Positions 11,356-21,641 of a DNA stretch of 64,000 nt are shown in pieces. Under the pieces are notes generated by a model. The model ran no database searches and was not told the DNA's origin. It saw only the letters and a program-made list of their open reading frames with translations. A program made the position numbers and the translations under genes. The stretch spans positions 15,787,577-15,851,576 of the forward strand of contig NC_081542.1 in assembly GCF_901000735.1 (NCBI RefSeq), given 5' to 3'. Origin of the DNA: Corylus avellana. Taxonomy: Eukaryota > Streptophyta > Magnoliopsida > Fagales > Betulaceae. Numbering within the stretch: the stretch's first letter is position 1; each line of letters starts with the position of its first letter.

Positions 11356-14300
11356 ATGTCCAACTCTGGCGGGTTCGCCTTGACCAGGACACACGGCTCG
11401 GACCGGTTCTACAACCCGCCGCCAGTTCGGAGGCAACAGCAGTTGTTACTGCAGCAGCAGAGGCAGCTCCGGAGGGCGGTGAAGTCGGAGAACCGGGTCG
11501 AATCGGGTGAGTCCGAGACGCGGACCGATTCGGATGAGTCGACATTGTCGAGGCCCAACTCGGCCTGCTCGTCCTCTCCCCCGAGACAAGCCGATTTGAC
11601 CAACTTGGATCGGGTTATGGAATCGGTCACTCCCTTTGTCCCAGCTCAGTTCTTCTCCGAGGTAGTGTACAGCTTCATGGGTCTGTTTGTATGCCGAGAA
11701 ATTATAAGAAAATGAACGAAAATGTTGCTATGTGATTCCAAATTAACTAGTTTCTTCTTGTTGGGTTTGTTTGGTTGTGGAGAAAACTGAGAAAAGAGAG
11801 ATAAATAATAGATTTTTTTGAGTGATATATGTATTATGTGGTATGTGCTACTTAAACGATGATTTTCTTTCTTGGTGGGTCAGAAACGTATGAATTGTTC
11901 AGTTATACTTGGTCAAGTAGTTAGTGTAGTGTTCAAACATTTAAGATAGTGCAATATTCAGAATTGAACTTGTTAGTTACATTTATGTACCTACATTTGT
12001 CGTAGATTAGGCAGAGCCTTAGGTTTTGCCATATCTTGAGCTAATGAAAAGTTATGGGAGTGAATTTTCATTTATTTCATTTCGGTACTTATTTTAAGCA
12101 TTTGAAAAAAGCATTATATTTGCCATGTTTGTGTTTTGGTTTACTTGTTTAATTATATTCTTGGAGAGGGTTATGTCTTCTGTTAAAAGCCAAGCCAACT
12201 AGTTGATTTTGTCTCTTCTAGTTGGGAACTTGGGCTTTTTGTTTCTTAAGTTGTAAATAAAGGAAAATCTAATATTCACATTGGTTTAAAAATAAGAAAA
12301 AAATATTTCCTGTGGTTTCTCAGCAACGAGCATCATTGCATATGTTTTAATTGGTGGCTGTTTGAGTCTACAGACAAGAGGGAAGGGATGGAGAACTCAT
12401 GAAGCTGATATACATCCATCTTTTAGTCTTGGTGACCTTTGGGAGTCTTTCAGAGAGTGGAGTGTGTATGGAGTTGGGGTGCCTCTGTTATTGAATGGCA
12501 ACGACTCCGTTAAACAGTACTATGTCCCATATTTGTCAGGAATACAATTGTACACAGACCCACATAGGCTGAGGTGAGCTTTTATTCCTTGTCTTTGCCT
12601 AAATCAATTAGCCTTTTATTATATTCTTGTTCTCTCTGTGAACAGCTATATGGATAATGATTAATTGTTAAAGGATTGGTTATTATCTTGTTCTTGTGTA
12701 ATATATTTCATTTCTACTTTAGTTGATTTGGTCCGGTGAGATACTGGGCAGGTAAAGTGGCAAATACTCTTTCTACTTGTTTTGTTGCTTTTTTCCTGGT
12801 GATTTTGCTGCTCGTTGAAGTCTATCCATTTAGAGTAACATGCTTCCTTCCTCTTGGTTTCAAGATAAACTGAGAGAGCTAGGTTTAAGTGACTTTAATT
12901 CTTTATTCAATAATTACTAGGTGGACACCAGTGAATACTCATTTATCCTTTGAAAAGGTTCAATTTGTCTTTTGATTAGGACCATAATAGTAGTATTCAA
13001 ACTTATACAAGAAGAAAAATATAACATTACCAAATATATGCTCAAATGTTATGGAAGATTGGAAGTAATTGATAACCTCCTTCGGGGAGACTAGCTAGTC
13101 TTACTTAAGAGTAATGCTACACTTACTTTCACTTCTCCACACCTATTTCCCCACACCTATAGGTGGCTTTTAAAACCATCATTGGATATGAGATGGATAT
13201 TTATTAGATTTTAATCCAATGGTGGTTTTAAAAGCTACCTATGAGTGTGAAGAAATGGGTGTAGGGAAGTGGGAGTATGTGTAGTATTGCTTTTTACTTA
13301 AACCTATACCTGGAAATGAACCTGAGATTGTGGGCAATGGACTGGTATCATGCCATGGCCGAACAGTAAACAAGGTCTAGTAATTCTAGAGAAACGTGTC
13401 CACATTCTTTGCAGTAAGTGTTCTGTTCAAGAGGTTCTTTGACTTCTGTGATTATAATCATGTACAAGCTAATTCCTAGCTGTTTGTAGTTTTAGCACTT
13501 CCTTATGCATTAGGTATTGCTAGATCGAGCCTTTTGCATATTCAGATTATAATTGGAGGACTACTCCAGTACTTGCTATTTTTGACCTTCATACCTTTGG
13601 GATTTAGGATTGCAGGTATCAATATTGGCCTCTTTCCAAATTGATGCGCATTAGAGCACTTATGTTAGATATGACATGCTAGATTAGCATGAATACATTA
13701 AAAGGATTTGCTAATTTTTTGTCTATATCATTTAGTTTTCAAGTTTCCTTAACGTGTTGGTTCAGAATAAAATAAATTTGATTATTGATGTCCTTATTGG
13801 GGCTCATTTAACATCTGAGAAACTTATCGTATGGTAAGATTGATGCCAGTAGAGTGTTTATGTTAATGAGCCACTACTATTTGTTATTATATGGTTGAGC
13901 CTAATCCTTTGCATACTTACTGGGGCTTTAGATGAGAAGATTTTCTTTTACTTGATAGAACTTGGAGAAAATTGTTATTAACAGTAATAGCTTTTTACTA
14001 AAGCACCTTAGAATTGATAGATGCACCTCAATGTATAAAAAGAAAGAACATCTAGGAACCATGTTGCAAGTCAATGCTTCAGAAAGCTGTCAATCGAGAC
14101 AAAAGAAAGAAGAGAAGGACTGATCATATTCTATAGTTTGTTTATGTAGATAAAATAACTTAGAGAAAGATGGGCTCATGGAAGTCATTACTTAAATCAC
14201 TCGTGTGCCTTTGCAGACATTTTGTAGGCAGCTTCTTTTCTTTTCTTCTCTTTTCTCGGGTCTAGTAAACTAGAGTTGTAAGACTTGTCTTCATTATATC

Positions 14301-15367
14301 TTGTGGATGTCTGTTTTGATGTTTTACCAGGAAGCCTGGTGAGGACAGTGATGCCGAGTCTTCAAGGGAGACAAGTAGTGCTGGCAGCAGTGATTGTGAA
14401 GCAGAAAGGCGAGCCAAAAGTGTTGTTGATGGAATGCGGGGTCCACACAACCCTATGACCTTAAATTCCCAAAGAATGAGCAGACTTACATTGAGAGATA
14501 AACCTCCTCTTAATTCATCCAGTGATGAAGCTGAGGTTTGCAGCTCACCTGGGCCGCTTGTATTTGAATATTTTGAACAAGAGCAACCACATCATCGCCC
14601 ACCTTTGTATGACAAGGCGAGTCCATTTTCTTTGAGATTTGTGTATTGAACTTTCTCTTCATTCATTTGCTTTGTCCTGACTTGGGTGCTTGTTGGATCT
14701 TACTCTGACCCTGCTCCCACCTACATCCACAGGTTTCAAATCTTGCATCTCAATTTCCAGAGCTGAGGTTGTACAAGAGCTGTGATCTTTTGCCTGCAAG
14801 TTGGCTTTCTGTGGCTTGGTATGTTTACTTGTTCTGCCTTATTTGAGTACAGGATGTCAGTATGGTGACTGAGTTGTCTAGTCCCTAATGTTACTGGCCT
14901 TTGCCTCTTTAATGAATTGAAACCTGGTTCCAGGTATCCGATATATAGAATACCTGTAGGCCCAACATTACAAAGTCTGGATGCATCTTTTCTTACGTTC
15001 CATTCCTTATCGACAAACTCCAGGAGTATATATCTCACCATATCTCTGTTATTATCATTTATTATCATACAAGTGATGTTTTTTATTTATCATTTCTTTT
15101 GTAATTGGTGCAGTCAAAAATCAACCACAGTTTCATGCTTCAAGTGGCAGGATGGTCTATGGAGTTGATGCATCTTCAAAGATTTCTTTGCCTGTTTTCG
15201 GCCTCGCATCCTATAAGTTAAGAGGTTCCATTTTGACCCCCAGTGGAGCCTATGAATGTCAGCAAGCAAACTCTCTATTGCAGGCTGCTGACAATTGGCT
15301 CCGGCGTTTGCAGGTTAATCTTCCTGATTTTCAGTTCTTTGTTTCCCACAACTCACAATGGAGATGA
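11356..15367 (+). CDS. DUF789 family protein (six exons, 407 aa)
   Basis: Exons: 11356-11661, 12374-12573, 14331-14616, 14733-14818, 14934-15025 and 15114-15367. They join in frame to 407 residues, usual for plant DUF789 (PF05623) proteins. An upstream in-frame TTG at 11338 is not a start; the ATG at 11356 ([22 protein letters not shown]) is chosen. Recognisable blocks are [71 protein letters not shown] and the end [20 protein letters not shown]. Residues about 30-90 are Gln/Ser/Arg-rich and probably disordered, as is the acidic Ser-rich segment after exon 2. The molecular function of the family is not established. Intron 3 uses a GC donor (AAG|GCGAGT). Intron 2 is about 1.76 kb and carries a MITE. 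Confidence 0.9.
13105..13292. mobile_element. Foldback MITE in intron 2 of the DUF789 gene
   Basis: The ends GAGTAATGCTACACTTAC and GTGTAGTATTGCT are inverted. Pairing continues through CCACACCTATTTCCC, AGGTGGCTTTTAAAACCA and the central TTGGA/TCCAA. The element is about 180 bp and non-coding. The same TTTTAAAA-CCATT core and GAGTAATGCTA ends recur near 35815 and 61670, so this is a family that settles in or near genes. Confidence 0.7.
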
Positions 15368-16150
15368 TAAAAGTTCCAAGTTGTCGTTTTTTGGAATGGG
15401 ATGTGATTGAAGATAAATGCCCTAGCCTAAAAACCCTCCTAAGTAATGCTTGATTTTCAGCATTGTGATCCATAAAACTATTTAAGTTTCGACTCAGAAG
15501 CAGAACTTTTGACAAGAGGTTGAAAGAGAGGGAGAAAAAAAAAAGGAGGAACTTTTGGCTTCAGTAAGGGAAAGGAAATTGGTTATTCAACTAGAAGTCT
15601 GCAGGTGCACGAAGGGCACTGTTGTATTGTATTTGGGCAGGGCATGAAAGACAACGATACAGACCACATTGGGATGGGATGGCCTCCCTTGTTTTGTTGT
15701 GTTTGGGAGGGACCATCTCGTAATCTACGATATCCCTCTGTTGGGGGTTCACTGACCCCATCACTGATTTTTTTTGACAAGCATGTAAAAATAGTGATGA
15801 AAATTTGGGAAAATCTATGTTCTTGTCATCACGTGTACACTCATACCAGTATACAGTTTCCAGAAGAGATATCTATCAGGGTTTTTGAATTGTTGCATTA
15901 TTTGTGCAGCTTTGCAGTCTGCTCCTATACTTATTATTCCTCCACAGAATGTAAGTCCGAAGGGTGTTGGATTGGCCACTTGCCAGAATGTAAGCAGAAC
16001 CTCCAATTTTAGTGTGGCAGACAACTTTAACTTTGCCCCTGGCATAGGAGCCGGAGGGTGGTGAGAGGGGTAAACGACCCCTCGCCCGCCAAAAAGTTCT
16101 TGTAGTCTAGGTAAAATTGCACTCTGCCCAATGGGTAATTCAATCGGTTG
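15368..16150 (+). other. 3' region of the DUF789 gene; possible exon remnant
   Basis: A 135-codon frame at 15605-16012 has no recognisable domain and probably lies in 3' UTR or intergenic DNA. A second frame from about 15909 to 16065 reads ALQSAPILIIPPQNVSPKG and ends APGIGAGGW-stop. It follows a TTTGTGCAG acceptor-like signal and could be a stray last exon of an unrelated gene. I cannot identify it. Confidence 0.2.
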
Positions 16151-16154
16151 AAGA

Positions 16155-16790
16155 TAGAGATGGAGCCAGAGATTCTAATGAGGGCCCAAAAAAATTATAT
16201 ATGACATTGATTTATAAAATCAATTTTTAAACTGAAAAAATGATACAAACATAGCAATATTTGAAATAAAGTCCAGATTTTTATAATGGGAGATGGCATA
16301 TTCATTATTCATGTTGCTTAAAAAATTAAAAACAAATTTGTGGTTTTCAGACATATGGTGACTGATGTGAAAGCTGGACGTGAATCTTGAGCGTTTGGGG
16401 TGGGTTTCCTTGTAAATTTTACTGGTTCATCTGGTTCAACATCAAGAAACTTGAGTTCCAACTCCAGCTCTTGCAGAAACTTGGGTTCATCAAAAAAGGT
16501 GAGAAGATCAAGAAACTGGTTTGGCTTTTCTTTTGGTGAGAAGATTGGAAAACGTGAGCTTGCAGGCAAACATGTTCGTCCATCTCCTCCATTTTTCAGA
16601 TGCTCAAAGAATTTGGTTGCAGATTGGTTTGCACTTTGCAGCGTGAGTCCGGACTCATCTCTTTAATTCAAAAAAATTTTCTAATGGGTAGGGGCCAAAT
16701 AAGTTTACAATCAAATTACACCTTGTAAAAAAAATACTTATGGATTTGGGGGGCCTTGGCCTATACCGGCTACCCTCCAACTCCGTCCCT
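16155..16790. mobile_element. Non-autonomous DNA element with a gene-like interior
   Basis: The left end (GATGGAGCCAGAGATTC...GAGGGCCC) is inverted against the right end (GGGGGGCCTTGGCC...AACTCCGTCCC). These are typical of a common plant DNA-transposon end type. The interior (about 16318-16666) has open frames on both strands; the minus frame reads SPKEKPNQFLDLLTFFDEPK. It has near-repeats of its own (GAAACTTGGGTTC / GAAACTTGAGTTCC). It could be a captured exon or decayed element sequence. Confidence 0.4.
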
Positions 16791-17589
16791 AATTGGAGAC
16801 CAAGCCTCAAAAGCATAAATCACTAGATCAAATTTCTCTTCTCTCTTTTTCTCTCCTTGTGTGGACATGTCAAAAAGAAAAATACGTCCTTGGTTATCTA
16901 ACAAATTACAATGGTCATTGAATGTTTGGAATATGACAATATAAAAGAGAAGTGAGATTTGGAGGGTATGCTTAAACTTGTTAAACAAATAACTTGTGTA
17001 TCTTCAAAGTGCTTAAACACTAACGCCTAAAGAACTAGCTATTGTGAGGTGGAAAGACAGTGCCTAAAATAGAGCGAAAAGTCTGTCATTCTTTAACAAA
17101 GCATCTACTAAAAGCCAATCATTTCCCCCTCCCGTACTAGGTAGCCCACATCCATACTATTTTTTGCTCTCAATTTTGCAGTTTTGCAAGATCTTTAAAT
17201 GCCACTTTATAGCACTAGCAACAAACTTTCTTAAATTCCATTAACTTCCCTAATTGTTAGGAATGAAATTCTAAAGTTTTAAACTTAGAATTCCAATCCC
17301 TTTTTTATCCAACCCCTACAAGGTTTACTATATATGCTCAATATATGTAGCTATGTTTATTATTTTCATTATTCTATTCTAAAATTATAATTTCTATTTC
17401 ATTTCGTATTAATCTTATCCCGGGTGCTACAAGTAAATCATTGCTTAAGAAGGAAAATAATTGATTACCATGAGACCAAATTTGAAATTAGTTGAGAATA
17501 ACTGAATAAATTAATGCTGATTGATAATTAATTAATTAATTAATTTTTTTAGAATTGATTTTTTTTTCTTTTTCTTTTTCTTAGAAAAA

Positions 17590-17792
17590 ACAAAAGAAAA
17601 GAATTTGCTGGTGGCCAGGGTGGAGGGCCGATAAGTTCGGATAACCCTATGAAGGTTAGGGGTCTGGTTAAAATCGGGGTTAGCGTAGTATTCCAGCTAC
17701 GAAGCAGCTCCAACCCTGTCAAGGAAAACCTTATCCCTAAACTTTCAGAGACGCACTCGGGCCTGTCCCTCGTCTTCCCAATCGACACCAAG
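17590..17792 (+). other. Possible non-coding first exon of the Myb/SANT-like gene
   Basis: A GC-richer stretch with an open plus-strand frame (GPISSDNPMKVRGLVKIGV ... VFPIDTK) ends at a good donor, ACCAAG|GTGCG, at 17792. It lies 1.4 kb before the acceptor ATTGTAG at 19211-19217, five bases from the Myb gene ATG. The simplest reading is a 5' UTR exon spliced to the next gene. The frame would not join usefully to the downstream coding frame, so I do not treat it as coding. It could also be an unrelated gene fragment. Confidence 0.3.
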
Positions 17793-19217
17793 GTGCGTTT
17801 TTTAAGCTAATTCTCTAACCCTTCTCGTGGGTTTCTCCTCCTTATGCTTACTACCAACAGCATTTGCTTTATCCTGTGTGTGAATTAATTTTTATTCTTG
17901 GAATTAATTTGGTTTTGTTGGATGTCTTCTCCTTTGTATAAAAAGTGATGTTCTTCTACTTTATCTGTTATTTTGGCCTTCTGGGTATCTCTAATTTGGT
18001 TCTACAATGCGATTTATGGTCCAAAAACCTTAGCTTTTATTTATTTAATTAGCGAAGAAGATGGATATTCGCTGTTTTTTCCTTTCGATGCTAAAGAAAT
18101 AAGATGGGAGTGTCTTTTTTCTGACTCCCTGTAGTGGTAAAATCGCTGAAAATTCATTGAGACTGAAGGTATTGTATTTTAGAGAATTTGGAATTTTGAT
18201 GCTACTGGGAGAGTGTATGAAGTGGGATTTTTGGCTGTCGTTTTTATATGTTAATCAAGTTTAGAACAAGAGAGGATTCATACGGTTAATGAATCATATT
18301 TGTTCCCAAAATGTTATTAGCCTTTTTCAAGTGTTTGGGACATGATTTGGTTTGTCATCCTATCTTGTTGAAGGTGGGATATGATTTGAGTTCTCTGCTC
18401 AAGAGACGTTAGCTAAGCTGACTTGCATCTTATTCTCTAAGGGGTTTTTGGGATCATAGAACATGCCTATCCTATAAAGGGGATCCACTGTGCTCTTTTC
18501 CAGGTCTTTAGCATGGCTCCTTAGCCTTCATGGGTGGGACTGCGGTGGTCTTTGTTTGATCCTGTGTAAAGGAAAAGTTAGGAAGGATAACCGTATTACT
18601 ATGAAAATATGTTCCAAAGTGATATTTGATTTACTGAAAGCCTCACATTGAGAATATATGAAGTTATGAAGGATAATCATACTCCTCCGGAAATATGTTT
18701 CAACTCTGCTCTAAAGTAAACCTCACATTGGATGGCTTAGTTGTAATCTTAAACATAACATCCACTTTTGGTCCTACATAAAATGTTATTTTGGAGTTAG
18801 TTTGTGCCTTGACTGCTAAAAGCTTGATATGGTGTCTGGGTGTAAGGCAAAAGATATTGAAACCTTTCTGTTTGAACATTTTAGATTTAATTCGGCATTG
18901 TATTTTTTAAAAATAAAAAAGGTCTATATTTGGACGCAAAATGCTTCCAGTCTGCTATCTATAGCATTTCAAGTAATTTTGCAGGAAGTAAGGGACTTGC
19001 TTCAAGTTCTAGTAATGATCATAACTTCCTTTCTGGTGTCAGCTCCTTAATAGCATGAAAGTATGACTACTCTGATCTTGATTTCTATTGGCTTTAATCA
19101 AATAAGTAGATGAATTACACGACGGAAGAGATGCATAGTTTAATGAGTAAATGCGAGTAATGCATCTGACCTCATTATTATAAATGTTTTTCACTAAAAC
19201 ATTTTCTCAAATTGTAG
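17793..19217 (+). other. Probable 5' UTR intron or intergenic spacer
   Basis: This stretch is T-rich and has no coding frame of note; the 73-codon frame at 18829 is weak. The composition is typical of a plant 5' leader intron, and the edges carry GT and AG signals. Confidence 0.3.
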
Positions 19218-19221
19218 AAGT

Positions 19222-21254
19222 ATGGGTATCCGAGCCCTAAATGGTAGTGAGCGCTTGAGAACGATTTGGACACCTGAAATGGATGGATATTTCATTTACC
19301 TCATGTTAGAGCAGGTTGGCAAAGGAAATAGATTTGATGATCATTTATTCAGCAAACGAGCATGGAAGCATATGACCTCACTGTTCAATGCAAAATTCAA
19401 ATTTCATTATGAAAAGGATGTTCTGAAAAATCGGCACAAAACACTGAGGAATCTGTACAAGATTGTTAAGAATCTCCTTGACCAGAAGGGTTTTAGCTGG
19501 GATGAAAAGCGTCAAATGGTTACTGCTGATAATAATGTCTGGGATGATTATATCAAGGTGCAATATTCTACTTGTTTGACATATTTCTCTTGTGCTTATT
19601 ATGTATTTCTGGAGTCTTTACAGTATATACTTACAGGTACATCCAGATGCACGTTCATACAGAATCAAAAGCATCCCATGCTATAGTCATCTGTGCACGA
19701 TATATGGAAATGTAACCACCGAACAGAAAGGTGATTATTCTAGCAATGATGCTACTTTGAAAAAAAAAATCAAGATCCAGGACAGCTGATTTCTTAAGTG
19801 GTCTATAATTTGTTGCTAATCTTCTTGATGATGGATTAATCAGGTGACAATGTGCCAGAATTATCGTTACCTACAAGTGAGAATGGAACAAACTCAACCA
19901 CACAGCCAACAGATGTTGGTGAAATCCTGATTGATGAATATTATGATATCTCTATATCAGAAAAAGCTGATGAAGAAGCTTTACCAAATGTAATTGGAAC
20001 CACTTTGGGTAGCAGGTCCAGGACTTATTGGCAGCCACCAATGGACCATTACTTTATTGAGCTTATGCTAGAACAAGTGCGGAAAGGAAACCGGGTTGAC
20101 GGTGTATTCACCAAACAGGCATGGATGGAGATGATTGCGTCATTCAATTCTGAATTTGGATTCAACTATGGCATGGATATTCTAAAGAATCGATACAAAA
20201 CTCTGAGAAGGCAATATAATGTCATTAAAAATCTTCTTGACTTGGATGGTTTTGCATGGGATGATACACGCCAGATGGTGATTGCTGATGATTGTGTCTG
20301 GCAAGATTATATCAAGGTATGTGTCTGCTCTAGTAGAGCTTGTTCTGAAACATTGAACCAAGCTCATTAATCTCAGTATTTCATGGAAATGATTATTTTG
20401 TCAATGCTTGTTTATCTAGACACCATTTCTCATGTGTTTTGAGTTACCTTATTTGTTATAAAGTTGAGTTTGAAATGAATTTCAAGTGACATTTCGATAA
20501 CTTTCAACTTCAAAAATCAATATCCGACAGTTGCTTCATTTTCATTCCTGAAAAGAATGAATTTGCTTGGTCATCTTTTTACAATGGATCTGTTCAAGTA
20601 CTGCTCCAAGGATGAGTTGGGAAACGAGATGAAAGAATTTCATCATCTACGGACATTATTTTAATGATGCCTTGCTTTGTTATGATGTAGGCACATACTG
20701 ATGCGCGGCAATTCATGACTCGACCTGTGCCATACTATAAAAATTTGTGCGTGATATGTGATCCTAGTGCTGATGAAAAATACTGCTTTCTGGGTTTAGA
20801 GCAGCAAAACGAAGTTGAACAAATCAAGTTCCTAAAAACGTCAAATACTTCTCAATCTGCCATGTCTGTTTCCAGCGAAGACCAAGTTGATGAGGAGCAA
20901 GAATCTACACATGCAGATCAGAAGAACAAGCGTCAATTGGAGAACTGCTCAAATTCTGGTCATCTTAGAAAATTACGCCGCAAGGATGAGAGCATGGCTA
21001 GTGCTATTCGTGAGATGGCAAGTGCAGTTTCTTCCCTATCAGATAAAAAGAAAGACGATGATAACTCAAATTCTATCCCAATAGAGAATGTGATTGAAGC
21101 AATCCAAGCGTTACCTGACATGGATGAAGACCTTGTATTGGATGCATGCGATTTCCTAGAGGACGAAAAGAAAGCAAAAACATTTCTTGCGCTCGACGTT
21201 AAGTTACGAAAAAAATGGTTATTGAGAAAACTTCGTCCACAGCAACAGGAGTAG
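19222..21254 (+). CDS. Double Myb/SANT-like DNA-binding protein (L10-interacting MYB type)
   Basis: Exons: 19222-19557, 19637-19730, 19844-20316 and 20691-21254, joining in frame to 488 residues. Two Myb/SANT-like domains (PF12776) are present, at about residues 14-112 and 201-300. Each has the family pattern: W.P.MD.YFI.LMLEQV.KGNR, then KN R.KTLR..Y...KNLLD..GF.WD..RQMV.AD..VW.DYIK. Each is followed, after a phase-0 intron at the same place (DYIK|), by an H.DAR......P.Y..LC.I segment, so the two units arose by internal duplication that included the intron position. The C-terminal about 130 residues are charged with a likely helical end. Members include plant LIMYB-like nuclear proteins; the target genes of this one are unknown. 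Confidence 0.88.
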
Positions 21255-21641
21255 GATTTTTGCAAGTTTTATTTAATGCTTAGTACTTTGCCAGAACTTG
21301 TTCATACACAGATTTTCTACCAGACTAGGCTGCTTGTATTCTTTATTATGGTGAATACGGATGAATACAAATAAACCACTTTTTGGATAGCGTTAAATTT
21401 CCCAAGAGTAAATTTCAATGCATTATAGCAATAGTGATATTGAGTACATTCAGATCCTACATCTAACTCGGCTCCTTCTATCAGAGGTATCAGCAGATTA
21501 CATTGACTAGCAATGTGCAGTCCATTCAGATCCTACATCTAACTTGGCTCTTTCTATCAAAGGTATCATCAGCATATTCAACTCAAAACATTTATCACAG
21601 ACCTCTCTGTAAAAACCTGAGAATCTGACAAGTATTTCCAA

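Noticed and set aside
15605..16012. 135-codon plus-strand ORF after the DUF789 gene
   Set aside because: No domain, unusual Cys/His content and overlap with probable 3' UTR; no sign of selection for coding.
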